From positions 1-47,413 of the forward strand of contig WBUL01000017.1 in assembly GCA_008933735.1 (NCBI GenBank): 47,413 nt of DNA, in the 5' to 3' direction. The stretch's first letter is position 1; every line of letters begins with the position of its first letter. The DNA is from Anaerolineae bacterium. GTDB taxonomy: Bacteria > Chloroflexota > Anaerolineae > Aggregatilineales > J027. Of this stretch, positions 16,609-25,294 are shown in pieces. Below the pieces are notes generated by a model, which was not told where the DNA came from, did not search any database, and saw only the letters and a program-made list of their open reading frames with translations. The translations under genes were made by a program, and so were the position numbers.

Positions 16609-16622
16609 CCAAAACGTTTTGG
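16609..16622. promoter_or_regulatory. LacI-family operator O2, just after the start point
   Basis: The 14-bp palindrome CCAAAACGTTTTGG repeats the core of O1. The two centres are 33 bp apart, close to three helical turns, so two dimers could sit on the same face of DNA. Position just downstream of the predicted start fits repression by roadblock or cooperative binding. Confidence 0.87.
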
Positions 16623-16649
16623 GCGCAATAATTTTGATCTAAAACTGTT

Positions 16650-17675
16650 ATGAAACCGAAGTTAAAAGACTTAGCCGAGAAATCGGGATATTCCATCACC
16701 ACTGTTTCACGAGCGCTTGCTGGATACTCCGACGTTAGCCCCAAAACTCGTGAACGTATACTTCAGATTGCAACACAACTCGGCTACGAACCCAACTCCC
16801 TCGGTCAGCAGCTACGTCTTCAAGAAACCCGCACCATCGGGATGATTATTCCCGCCAATGACGAGAGCTTCTCCAACGACTTTTTTACCCAACTCATGAT
16901 GGGCGTCGGGAATATGGCCTCGCTGCATCGTTATGACCTGCTGATTAGTGCCCAGAGTACAGGCGAGGAAGAAATGCAGGCCTACCGCCGTATGGTCGGG
17001 GGGCGCCGGGCTGATGGCATGATTCTGGCGCGGACTCGCCGCAGTGACCCCCGTATCGTCTATCTAAAATCCCAGCAGTACCCCTTTGCGGTTTCTGGCC
17101 GTGCCGCCCCGGACGAACAAACCGATTTCCCCTATATCGATGTCGATAGCCAGGCCGGAATTCGGATGCTGGTCGAACACTTTGTTTCCCTGGGGCATCG
17201 CCACATCGGGCTGATTCTGCCCCCGCCGGAGCTCGCTTTTACGGATTACCGCCATGCAGGTTATCTGGAGGGCCTGGAAAAAGCGGGGATTATCTATCGG
17301 CCTGATTATGTAGTTCATGGAAATTTGCTGCGGTCAGGTGGTTACTATGGAACCTCCCAACTTCTGGACGAAAACCCCGAAATCACCGCTGTGATTGCCT
17401 GTAACGACCTCATGGCTCTCGGTGCGATGAGCGCGATTCAGGGGCAAGGGCGGCGAGTCGGGCTCGATATCGCGGTAGCAGGTTTTGACGACATCCCGTC
17501 TGCTGAATACAGCCACCCGACTCTGACCACTATCCGGCAGCCGATTTATGAAATTGGGCAGCGGCTCGTCAACATGCTGCTCAGTCTGATCAAAGGACAC
17601 CCGCTGGAAGATAACCAGATTTTGCTCACGCCAACCTTAATGGTTCGGGATTCCAGTGGAGGAAAACGAGTATAA
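16650..17675 (+). CDS. LacI-family transcriptional regulator of the sugar operon
   Basis: The 341-residue protein has a LacI helix-turn-helix at residues 1-55 (KLKDLAEKSGYSITTVSRALAG, then the hinge helix with GYEPNSLGQQLR) and a periplasmic-binding-like effector domain at about 62-335, including PFAVSGRA, GHRHIGLI and VAGFDDIPSAEY segments. It probably represses its own promoter through O1 and O2 and is released by a sugar ligand. The ATG at 16650 has no clear ribosome site, which suggests weak translation, as is common for autoregulated repressors. It is the first gene of the ABC-importer operon. Confidence 0.92.
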   Translation: MKPKLKDLAEKSGYSITTVSRALAGYSDVSPKTRERILQIATQLGYEPNSLGQQLRLQETRTIGMIIPANDESFSNDFFTQLMMGVGNMASLHRYDLLISAQSTGEEEMQAYRRMVGGRRADGMILARTRRSDPRIVYLKSQQYPFAVSGRAAPDEQTDFPYIDVDSQAGIRMLVEHFVSLGHRHIGLILPPPELAFTDYRHAGYLEGLEKAGIIYRPDYVVHGNLLRSGGYYGTSQLLDENPEITAVIACNDLMALGAMSAIQGQGRRVGLDIAVAGFDDIPSAEYSHPTLTTIRQPIYEIGQRLVNMLLSLIKGHPLEDNQILLTPTLMVRDSSGGKRV

Positions 17676-17749
17676 GGAGGTGTGCAGGCGAACTAAACCG
17701 CAATATTGCTCGTTCCAAACACCAATTTCTTTTTAGGAGGGTTAGTTTC

Positions 17750-19036
17750 ATGACCAAGAAGTTGAGCCTTTTGCTGGCCTTTGTCTTTCTGGTCAGCCTC
17801 TTTACCGGGGCGTTGGCACAGGATAACAAAGTGACCTTCATGTCCACGCAGTTTAACGTTGTCGAGGAAAGCGACAAAGCGAAAGCGATTCTGGCTGAAT
17901 TTGGTGGGACAGCCGATTTTGTCCCCTCTGAAGAAGGCCCCATGATTGATCTCATCCTGGCAGAAGCCTCTGCTGATGAGGGTACGGTTGACCTGCTCGG
18001 TGCACTGCATGGGACCTTCCCCACGCTGGCAAACAATGACACATTGTTTGACCTGACGGATCTGCTTGCCGAAATCGAACAATCGGTCGATGTAAATGAT
18101 TCGTTTGTTGAACTTGGTAAACTTGGAACCGAAGACTATCAATACTACATCCCCTGGATGCAGGCTACCTATACGATGGCCGCCAACAAACAAGCACTGG
18201 AATACCTGCCCGAAGGCGCAGATATTAACGCGCTGACCTGGGATCAGTTGGCGGAATGGGCAAAGAATATGCAGGAAGCTACCGGTGAACCCCGTCTGGG
18301 TCTGCCCGTTGCGGGTCTGTTCCACCGCTTCCTGGAGGGCTACGCCTTCCCCTCATGGACGGGTGGTATGGTAACAGGTTTCAAGACCCAGGAAGCCGCC
18401 GACATGTTGGTCTTTATGCGTGACCAGTTGTGGCCCTACACCAACCCCGAGTCGATCAACTACGAATTCATGAGTGAACCGCTGCTCTCCGGTGAAGTCT
18501 GGGTTGCGTTTGACCATGTAGCACGACTGAAAGCGGCTTTTGATGAACAGCCTCAAGATTTTGTGGCGTTCCCCACACCGGCGGGTCCGGCGGGGCGCGG
18601 CTATATGCCTGTCGTCGTTGGCCTGGCAGTTCCATACACCTCACCCAACCCGGACGGCGCAGATGAACTGATTAAATTCCTGCTCAGCCCAGAAACCCAG
18701 GGCGCGATCCTGCGTGATCTCGGCTTCTACCCGGTTGTTTCCGGCGTCGATACGGCAAATCTACCAGAAGGCGTTGCCATTCAGAGCGCGGCTGTCGAAG
18801 CGCTGACCACTGCACCGGACGGTATCCCCGCGCTGCTGCCAGTGGGTCTGGGTGATCGTGGTGGCGAAATCAACCAGATTTTCCGCAATGCATTCAACCG
18901 TGTGGTACTGGAAGGTCAGGATCCGATGACCGTGCTGGAGGAAGAAGGCGCGGCACTTCAGACACTGTTGGACGAAACGGGTGCGCCATGCTGGGCACCA
19001 GATCCGCCCAGTGACGGCGCTTGCCAGTTGAAATAA
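17750..19036 (+). CDS. Sugar-binding protein of ABC importer (SBP family 1)
   Basis: The 428-residue protein has a Sec signal peptide (1-23, cleavage after GALA) without a lipobox Cys, which is unusual for a Gram-positive-type cell and leaves its anchoring unclear. The mature part has the type I extracellular solute-binding pattern: an EEGPMIDLILAEASADEGTVDLL hinge start, then PWMQATYTMAANKQALEYLPEG, and a C-terminal DGADELIKFLLSPETQGAILRD segment. It delivers a carbohydrate to the permeases encoded next. A strong AGGAGG site lies before the ATG, and a stable hairpin follows the gene. Confidence 0.9.
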   Translation: MTKKLSLLLAFVFLVSLFTGALAQDNKVTFMSTQFNVVEESDKAKAILAEFGGTADFVPSEEGPMIDLILAEASADEGTVDLLGALHGTFPTLANNDTLFDLTDLLAEIEQSVDVNDSFVELGKLGTEDYQYYIPWMQATYTMAANKQALEYLPEGADINALTWDQLAEWAKNMQEATGEPRLGLPVAGLFHRFLEGYAFPSWTGGMVTGFKTQEAADMLVFMRDQLWPYTNPESINYEFMSEPLLSGEVWVAFDHVARLKAAFDEQPQDFVAFPTPAGPAGRGYMPVVVGLAVPYTSPNPDGADELIKFLLSPETQGAILRDLGFYPVVSGVDTANLPEGVAIQSAAVEALTTAPDGIPALLPVGLGDRGGEINQIFRNAFNRVVLEGQDPMTVLEEEGAALQTLLDETGAPCWAPDPPSDGACQLK

Positions 19037-19059
19037 GTACCATCCTTTATTGGGGTAAC

Positions 19060-19079
19060 GGTGGCCTGCAAAGGCCGCC
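19060..19079 (+). other. Intergenic mRNA hairpin after the binding-protein gene
   Basis: GGTGGCCT and AGGCCGCC form an 8-bp stem (one G-U) closed by a GCAA tetraloop of the stable GNRA type. There is no T run, so it is not a terminator. Such hairpins after binding-protein genes often protect the upstream message from 3' exonucleases and so raise binding-protein levels above those of the permeases. Confidence 0.65.
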
Positions 19080-19109
19080 GCTGCCTGGTTAAAAAAGAGG
19101 AGTTTTATT

Positions 19110-20240
19110 TTGAGAAAATTACATTGGACTCCTTACCTGCTGTTACTTCCCTCCATGATTTACCTTACCTTGTTCTTCGCCTATCCGATGGTGGCATCGT
19201 TGCAGCTTGCCTTCCGAAAGGATGTGCAGTACCTGAAACTGCGTGAAGAACCGGAATCTGACGCCGCCGAAACGGGTACCCTGGCGATGCAAACCGCTGT
19301 CGCTGTGCTTGACCGGATGCGATTGGAGGAAACACTCCCGAATGGGCGCACCCGCCCCATCTACTGGTTTCGGGTGCAGGCGGAAGACACCGAGGGAACG
19401 ACGGTTGAAGGATGGGTAAACCAGGAAAATATCTTTATTGAGTCAAGGACTCAGTCCGACACTGCCCGCATTGTCACAGGCGAAGCTGCGAAAGAATGGA
19501 CTTTTGATTTTGTCAAACGAATGGTGAATGACTTCCGCTTCGGGAAAGCCCTGCGAACCACAATTTTATTGATTGTCCTGATTATTCCTCTGCAATTTAT
19601 TCTGGCAATCGTCATGGGGCTGGTGCTGCAAAGCGGCATTCGCTTCACTAACTTCTTTTTATATATTTACGCGATCCCGCTGGGAGTCTCCGACCTCGCT
19701 TCAGGCATTCTGTGGTACTCCATTTTTACCCAGCGAGGCTTCTTAAATTCCTGGTTAGTCGAACTTGGACTGCGCGAACGACCTTTCATCTTCATTCAGT
19801 CTGGTCATGAAAATTGGATGATCCTGGCGATTGTGCTGGCGGAAGTCTGGCGGGCAACATCCATTGTAATGGTCATTGTGGTGGCAGGTTTACAAGGCAT
19901 CCCGAAAGATTACATTGAAGCGGGGCAGGTTTTCGGGGCGAATCTCTGGCAGCGCATTCGATTTATTATCCTGCCACGCCTCATGCCCAGCCTTCAGGTC
20001 GCCCTGATTTTACGAACCATCCTTGCCTTCCAGGTGTTCGCGGTTGTAGTTGCCATCACTGGAGGCGATGTCATGACCGTGCTGGCGAATGAAACCTACC
20101 GCTGGTATGACCCCGCCCGTTTTAACAATTCAAACGTCGCGGCGGCTTACGCTGGTTTCATCATGCTGCTCTCCCTGGGAATTTCGTTCTTTTATCTGCG
20201 AACCGTCCGTGCCCAGGAAGAAAGAGAGAGCCAACAATGA
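19110..20240 (+). CDS. ABC sugar permease (MalF-type) with an inserted SH3-like domain
   Basis: The 376-residue permease starts at TTG with an AGAGGAG ribosome site. Helix 1 is at about 8-30. Residues about 40-110, in the first extracytoplasmic loop, resemble a bacterial SH3 domain: YLKLREEPESDAAETGTL, then a middle strand ending IYWFRVQAED, then TTVEGWVNQENIFI. The remaining helices follow from about 145, with the EAA coupling loop EAGQVFGANLWQRIRFIILP at about 270-289. MalF also has a large periplasmic loop that touches the binding protein, but not an SH3 fold that I know of. It overlaps the next permease gene by four bases. Confidence 0.88.
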   Translation: MRKLHWTPYLLLLPSMIYLTLFFAYPMVASLQLAFRKDVQYLKLREEPESDAAETGTLAMQTAVAVLDRMRLEETLPNGRTRPIYWFRVQAEDTEGTTVEGWVNQENIFIESRTQSDTARIVTGEAAKEWTFDFVKRMVNDFRFGKALRTTILLIVLIIPLQFILAIVMGLVLQSGIRFTNFFLYIYAIPLGVSDLASGILWYSIFTQRGFLNSWLVELGLRERPFIFIQSGHENWMILAIVLAEVWRATSIVMVIVVAGLQGIPKDYIEAGQVFGANLWQRIRFIILPRLMPSLQVALILRTILAFQVFAVVVAITGGDVMTVLANETYRWYDPARFNNSNVAAAYAGFIMLLSLGISFFYLRTVRAQEERESQQ

Positions 20241-21115
20241 CTACAGAAACCTATCCTACAACTTCCTTGTCACTGGCAGAACAGGAACAAATCGCGCGGC
20301 GGGCAAAGTTCCAATACAACTTGCGCCGTGCCAGCATTTACGCTTTAGCCATCGCCATCGCCATCTGGATTTTGCTTCCCATCTGGTTAGTCGCCGTAAT
20401 GGCCTTCAGTACTCCCGCCGATGTACGCGGCTTTCCCAAGCAGATCGTTCCCGTGCCGCTGTCTACTGACACCATGGAATTCTTCCTGAACCAGGATGGT
20501 ATTTTGAGAGCGGCCCGCAACAGTGTTGTCGTGGCCATCACCACCCTGGTATTGTCCACCATTATTGCCGTACCTGCGGGGTATGCCATCGCCCGTTATG
20601 TTTTCCCAGGGCGTGATGCCATCCGTCTAGGGATACTATCGGTGCGTGCTTTTCCCATTGTGGTCTTGGCCGTACCCCTTGCTGTCACCTTTATCGAACT
20701 GGACATGTATGACAAGGTATACAGTCTGGCCTTGATGCACACTGCACTGACACTGCCCACCACGATTCTGGTCGTTGCCAGTGTTTTTGCGGGCGTTCCT
20801 TACGAACTGGAGGAGGCAGCCCGAATTTTCGGGTGCACACCCACCCAGGCATTTATCAGAGTCGTGATGCCGCTGGCACTGCCAGGGATTGCCGCCGCCG
20901 CAATACTGACGTTCGTGCTGTCATGGAATGAGGTTTTTGCGGCGATCCTGCTGACCATCTCCAACCGCACCCTTCCGGCACAAATTCTGTATACACTGGA
21001 TAAATCCGGTGACCCGTTTAAGTTCGCCGGAGCTTTTTTCATGCTCCTGCCCGCGATGATTTTCATTTTCTTTATCCGCCGCTATCTGTTCAGCATGTGG
21101 GGCATTAACAAGTAA
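20237..21115 (+). CDS. ABC sugar permease (MalG-type)
   Basis: The 292-residue permease has six membrane helices, the first at about 33-55. The EAA loop EEAARIFGCTPTQAFIRVVMPLALPG is at about residues 193-218 and contacts the ATPase. The N-terminal 30 residues are a soluble cytoplasmic tail. It overlaps the first permease by ATGA and precedes the ATPase gene by 14 bp, so all are co-translated as one carbohydrate uptake type 1 transporter. Confidence 0.93.
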   Translation: MTTETYPTTSLSLAEQEQIARRAKFQYNLRRASIYALAIAIAIWILLPIWLVAVMAFSTPADVRGFPKQIVPVPLSTDTMEFFLNQDGILRAARNSVVVAITTLVLSTIIAVPAGYAIARYVFPGRDAIRLGILSVRAFPIVVLAVPLAVTFIELDMYDKVYSLALMHTALTLPTTILVVASVFAGVPYELEEAARIFGCTPTQAFIRVVMPLALPGIAAAAILTFVLSWNEVFAAILLTISNRTLPAQILYTLDKSGDPFKFAGAFFMLLPAMIFIFFIRRYLFSMWGINK

Positions 21116-21129
21116 AAGGAACATCAGCT

Positions 21130-22242
21130 ATGGCACAAATTGTCGTTCAAAATGCAGTTAAACGGTTTGGCAAATTCACGGCCATTGATGATGTCAGCCT
21201 GACCATTAACGATCAGGAGTTCATGGTGCTGCTGGGGCCAAGTGGCTGCGGCAAAACGACCCTTCTGCGGGCCATTGCCGGCTTGGGTATGTTGGATACG
21301 GGCAAGGTTGTCATCGGCAGCAAGGATGTGACCTACCTGAACCCCAAAGACCGCAATATTTCGATGGTCTTCCAGAATTACGCTATTTTCCCCCATATGA
21401 CCGTTTTTGATAACATTGCCTTTGGGCTGAAAATGAGGAAATCCCCCAAGTCTGTTATCTATGAGCGTGTCAATGAGGCCGCGAAACTGCTCCACATCGA
21501 AAATCTGCTGGATCGCTATCCAGGACAAATGAGCGGCGGGCAGCGCCAGCGTGTGGCAGTAGCACGTGCCATCGCCTATGACACGCAGGTACTGCTCATG
21601 GATGAACCGCTCAGCAACCTGGATGCCCTGCTGCGTCTGGAAATGCGTGCAGAACTGAAAGCCCTGCTAACCAAATTGAATGTGACTACTATTTATGTCA
21701 CTCACGATCAGATTGAAGCGTTAAGCATGGGGGATCGAATTGCGGTCATGCGGCAGGGCAAAATTTTACAGTGTGACACGCCAACTCGCGTTTATGACCT
21801 GCCCGCCGATCATTTTGTGGGCAGCTTTATTGGCAATCCACCGATGAATTTTTTGATGGGCCGGGTCGAACGGGACAGTAACAGGATACAGGTCAGAATC
21901 GGAGAGTTTCAGCTTAACCCGCCCGATGAGATGCAGGATATACTTCGGGTCTATGATGGGAAAGATATTTTTGTGGGGATCCGCGCCGAAAATATGGAAC
22001 CGCTGGCACAACCGACACCGGATTCCCTTCAGGTGCGAGTCGATGTGGTTGAACCGTTGGGGGCTCATAACTTACTGACTATCCACATTGGCAGCGATGT
22101 TCTGAAAGTCTCCACACATCCTGATTTTCCGGCGAAAATGGGGGGTGATCTGTGGATACGTTTCCCCATACAAAAAATTCGCTGGATGGATGCTGATTCA
22201 GGGAAAGCTTTGACGCCGAATCTGGAAAAAGTGATGGCATGA
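21130..22242 (+). CDS. ABC transporter ATPase, MsmK/UgpC/MalK type
   Basis: The 370-residue ATPase shows Walker A GPSGCGKTT (about 36-44), the Q-loop FQNY, the signature MSGGQRQRV, Walker B VLLMDEPLSNLDA and the switch His in VTHDQ. The C-terminal third (about 235-365) is a TOBE/MalK-type regulatory domain. It powers the importer encoded by the three preceding genes. Here the ATPase is in the operon, while many such systems borrow a shared one. Its stop overlaps the start of the following glycosidase by four bases. Confidence 0.95.
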   Translation: MAQIVVQNAVKRFGKFTAIDDVSLTINDQEFMVLLGPSGCGKTTLLRAIAGLGMLDTGKVVIGSKDVTYLNPKDRNISMVFQNYAIFPHMTVFDNIAFGLKMRKSPKSVIYERVNEAAKLLHIENLLDRYPGQMSGGQRQRVAVARAIAYDTQVLLMDEPLSNLDALLRLEMRAELKALLTKLNVTTIYVTHDQIEALSMGDRIAVMRQGKILQCDTPTRVYDLPADHFVGSFIGNPPMNFLMGRVERDSNRIQVRIGEFQLNPPDEMQDILRVYDGKDIFVGIRAENMEPLAQPTPDSLQVRVDVVEPLGAHNLLTIHIGSDVLKVSTHPDFPAKMGGDLWIRFPIQKIRWMDADSGKALTPNLEKVMA

Positions 22243-24044
22243 TTGGACAGTATCACCGCCGTCGGCTTGACCCCAGGCGGGGGTACAAACCGCTGGATTT
22301 TGGCGGGAGCGGCATTACGGGCAGCATAAACCGTGATGGCTGCATCACCGCCATTAACACCTTCCACCCCGATCAGGGGTACATCACGCTGACTTCCGCT
22401 CCACCCTTTGATGAATCCCAGCGTTATAACCCGGCAGCGGTGCGTGCCTATCGCAAAAGCCTTGCCGTTCAAGAAGGTTACGGTCTGCGTTTTTTCGATT
22501 CGACGATAGTGCAATACGAAGCCTGGTTGATCGAGGATGCGATTCCTCACCTCAAACTGACACTCGAATCCGGCCTGACTGCCGAGGTCACCATCTTCGT
22601 GCCCTCAGATGAATCCCGTGTGATCTATTCCTGGACTTTTTCAGAGGCAGGCTTCTCCGCTCATCTGAGCGGTAGGGCATGGATACAGCGCAGTGCCTAC
22701 ACGCAACTTACGGAAGGCGGCCCTATCCCCATGCCTGCCGCAGAAACAACGGTTGTTTCCCAAAATGAGAATGCCGTCACCGTCGAAAATAAATCCCTCC
22801 AATCCACTTTTACACTGTCCGGTTTTAATGGAACAGCATGTGAAGACGGAAGTATCGAATTTAAAAATCCGGCGTTGGCCCGCCCGCTGTCGCCCGAAAA
22901 ACTGCTTCTTACCATCAGGCCAGGACAGGAACATTCCGAGACAGAAGAAAGCGTGCTCGAATTTGAGCGATGGCGAAAACGCTGGGAAGGCTGGCGGTAT
23001 GGAGATCATCCCCTGGATTTGCTTTTACGACGGGCACTGGTATATGCGGCACACTGCTGTGTCCCCGTTGATGAGAATGCGATCTGCGTCATCACCGACC
23101 ATCAACTTCTGCCCCTTTCGTGGACACGGGATGCGTATTATACGATCCTACCGCTCCTGCACTGGCAACCGGAATTTGAGGATACTGTCAGAAAACATCT
23201 CTACTGGTTGTTCGAAAGAGCCGAACGCCCGCAGGGTCACTGGGGACGGGCTTATCTGACCAACGGCAGAGTCAAAGATCCGGTCTTCCAACTCGACCAG
23301 CAGCTATATCCCCTGCTTGAGCTCGCAGAATACATCGAAAAAACCGGGGACACAACCGCCAGGGAAAAATTCCGTCCGCAGGTAGAAAGAATTTTGGGAA
23401 TGTTGCTGGCGAGGCGAGATCATGAAACCGGCCTGCTTCCTACGGATGAGACGCCCGCAGATGATCCGGTTCATCTCCCCTATCATCTCTCCAGCCACAT
23501 TCTATTCTGGCGAACACTGAAAAAACTCGGTCAGAACGCGCTGGCCAATCAGATTCATGCGGCAGTGGAGCGGTCTTTTGTGGCCGACTACAATGGACGC
23601 CCCATTTTTGCCTACCTGACTGACGGCAAAGGGCAGCATCATTTTTACCATGATGCCAATGATCTGCCGCTTGCCCTTGCGCCGCTGTGGGGCTTCTGCC
23701 CGGCGGATGACCCTGTCTGGCTGGCAACGATGAATTTTGCCTTTTCAGAAGAAAACAAAGGCGGCTTCTACGGCACACCTGAAGATGAATTTCGTGGGCT
23801 GGGATCCGTTCACACCCCGGCAGCCTGGCCTTTGGGCGACGTACAGGAACTTTTGTTCGCACAGCTTAGGGGCAGCGACGCCAGAAAACAACAAGTGATG
23901 CAAAAGCTGGCACGGGTGGCGCAATGGGACGGGGCACTGCCAGAGGCGTATGATGTGAAAACAGGCGAGGTTGTGTCGCGCCACTGGTTTGCATGGCCGA
24001 ACGCAGCATTGGCCTGTGTGGAATTAGGAGTTTTTCAAAGGTGA
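22239..24044 (+). CDS. Six-hairpin glycosidase (GH15-like / debranching-enzyme-like)
   Basis: The 601-residue cytosolic protein has an N-terminal beta-rich domain (about 1-250, including LDFGGSGITGSINRDGCI and YEAWLIEDAIPHLKLTLESG) and a C-terminal (alpha/alpha)6 barrel (about 255-600, with SWTRDAYYTILPLL, GHWGRAYLTNG and LDQQLYPLLELAEY). This two-domain layout is shared by glucoamylase-, phosphorylase- and debranching-type enzymes. The specific family and substrate are not recognised. Overlaps on both sides (ATGA with the ATPase, GTGA with the glycosyltransferase) show tight co-translation. It probably acts on the imported glycoside. Confidence 0.7.
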   Translation: MIGQYHRRRLDPRRGYKPLDFGGSGITGSINRDGCITAINTFHPDQGYITLTSAPPFDESQRYNPAAVRAYRKSLAVQEGYGLRFFDSTIVQYEAWLIEDAIPHLKLTLESGLTAEVTIFVPSDESRVIYSWTFSEAGFSAHLSGRAWIQRSAYTQLTEGGPIPMPAAETTVVSQNENAVTVENKSLQSTFTLSGFNGTACEDGSIEFKNPALARPLSPEKLLLTIRPGQEHSETEESVLEFERWRKRWEGWRYGDHPLDLLLRRALVYAAHCCVPVDENAICVITDHQLLPLSWTRDAYYTILPLLHWQPEFEDTVRKHLYWLFERAERPQGHWGRAYLTNGRVKDPVFQLDQQLYPLLELAEYIEKTGDTTAREKFRPQVERILGMLLARRDHETGLLPTDETPADDPVHLPYHLSSHILFWRTLKKLGQNALANQIHAAVERSFVADYNGRPIFAYLTDGKGQHHFYHDANDLPLALAPLWGFCPADDPVWLATMNFAFSEENKGGFYGTPEDEFRGLGSVHTPAAWPLGDVQELLFAQLRGSDARKQQVMQKLARVAQWDGALPEAYDVKTGEVVSRHWFAWPNAALACVELGVFQR

Positions 24045-25294
24045 ATATTGGATTTCTTTCAACCCGGCTGGCGGGCGTCGATGGAGTGAGCCTCGAAACG
24101 GCCAAACTGAGACAGGTCTTTGAAGAAATGGGGCATTCCTGTTTTTACTGTGCGGGCGAACTGGATCAGGACGGCCCACCGGGGCAACTCGTCCCGGAAA
24201 TGCACTTCACACATCCCACGGCCAAAGCGCTGCATGACGAGGCCTTCGCCAATCCCCACCCTTCACCTGACTTATTCAAACGCATTTATGCCGAAGCCGA
24301 TAAAATTCGCGCCGATCTTGAGGCCTTTATTGAAGAACACAATATTGATCTCATTGTTCCACAGAATGCTAATGCGATTCCGATGAATCTGTCTTTAGGT
24401 GTGGCAATTACGGATCTCGTCCGGCGCACACGGATCAAAACCCTCTGCCACCACCATGATTTTTACTGGGAACGCCCGCGGTTCATCAACAATGGGATTC
24501 AGGACATTTTAGATGATGCCTTCCCGCCCGCCCTTGATCCCATCCGGCATATGGTTATCAGCACACCTATGCAAAAACGGCTGCGTACCTGGCGGGGGCT
24601 CCGGGCGTTTTATCTCCCCAACGTATTTGATTTTGAAAATCCGCCCGCGCCGCCGGATGCCTACGCCATGTCGTTTCGGCAGGAGCTAGGTCTAAGCGCT
24701 GACGATCTGATCGTATTGCAGCCAACCCGCGTGATTCGCCGCAAAGTCATCGAAAAGGCAATTGAGCTCGTCCGGAAACTGAACGATCCCCGGCTGATTC
24801 TCCTGATTACCGGTTACGAAGGAGATGAACCGGGAGGTTATGGGGTCTGGCTGCGCGAAGAAGCCGAGCGTGCCGGAATTCGCTACCGGTTTATTGCCGA
24901 TTACGTCGGGGCAGAACGGGGCATCTCCGATGGACATAGAGTGTATACTCTGTGGGATATTTATCCTCATGCCCACCTGGTGACCTACCCCAGCGACTAC
25001 GAGGGCTTTGGTAATGCGCTGATCGAAACCCTATATTTTCGCAAACCCGTTGTTGTGCATACCTATCCAGTATATCTGGCGGATATTAAACCTTGCGGTG
25101 TGCAGGCGGTTGAATATCATTACGATCTTACATCTGAGGTCATCGCCGCTGTCCGCCGCCTGATCGATGATGCTGCGCTGAGGCATCAGATGACCGACCA
25201 CAATTTTGAAGTTGCCGCACAGCATTTTTCTTTTGCGGTTTTACGAAAAGTTCTGGCTACAGCATTGGATTCATTTGATGATAACACCTTCTGA
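24041..25294 (+). CDS. GT4-type glycosyltransferase
   Basis: I chose the GTG at 24041, which overlaps the TGA of the glycosidase gene, giving 417 residues that begin with the strand NIGFLSTRLAGVDGVSLETAKL, the usual GT-B glycine-loop start. An ATG at 23993 would give a 16-residue extension inside the upstream gene. The C-terminal Rossmann domain shows VLQPTRVIRRK, LITGYEGDEPGG and the donor-binding EX7E-like motif in YPSDYEGFGNALIETLYFRKP. The enzyme transfers a sugar from a nucleotide donor. Similar proteins occur in glucosylglycerate and mannosylglucosylglycerate synthesis, but the acceptor here is unknown. Confidence 0.85.
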   Translation: MNIGFLSTRLAGVDGVSLETAKLRQVFEEMGHSCFYCAGELDQDGPPGQLVPEMHFTHPTAKALHDEAFANPHPSPDLFKRIYAEADKIRADLEAFIEEHNIDLIVPQNANAIPMNLSLGVAITDLVRRTRIKTLCHHHDFYWERPRFINNGIQDILDDAFPPALDPIRHMVISTPMQKRLRTWRGLRAFYLPNVFDFENPPAPPDAYAMSFRQELGLSADDLIVLQPTRVIRRKVIEKAIELVRKLNDPRLILLITGYEGDEPGGYGVWLREEAERAGIRYRFIADYVGAERGISDGHRVYTLWDIYPHAHLVTYPSDYEGFGNALIETLYFRKPVVVHTYPVYLADIKPCGVQAVEYHYDLTSEVIAAVRRLIDDAALRHQMTDHNFEVAAQHFSFAVLRKVLATALDSFDDNTF

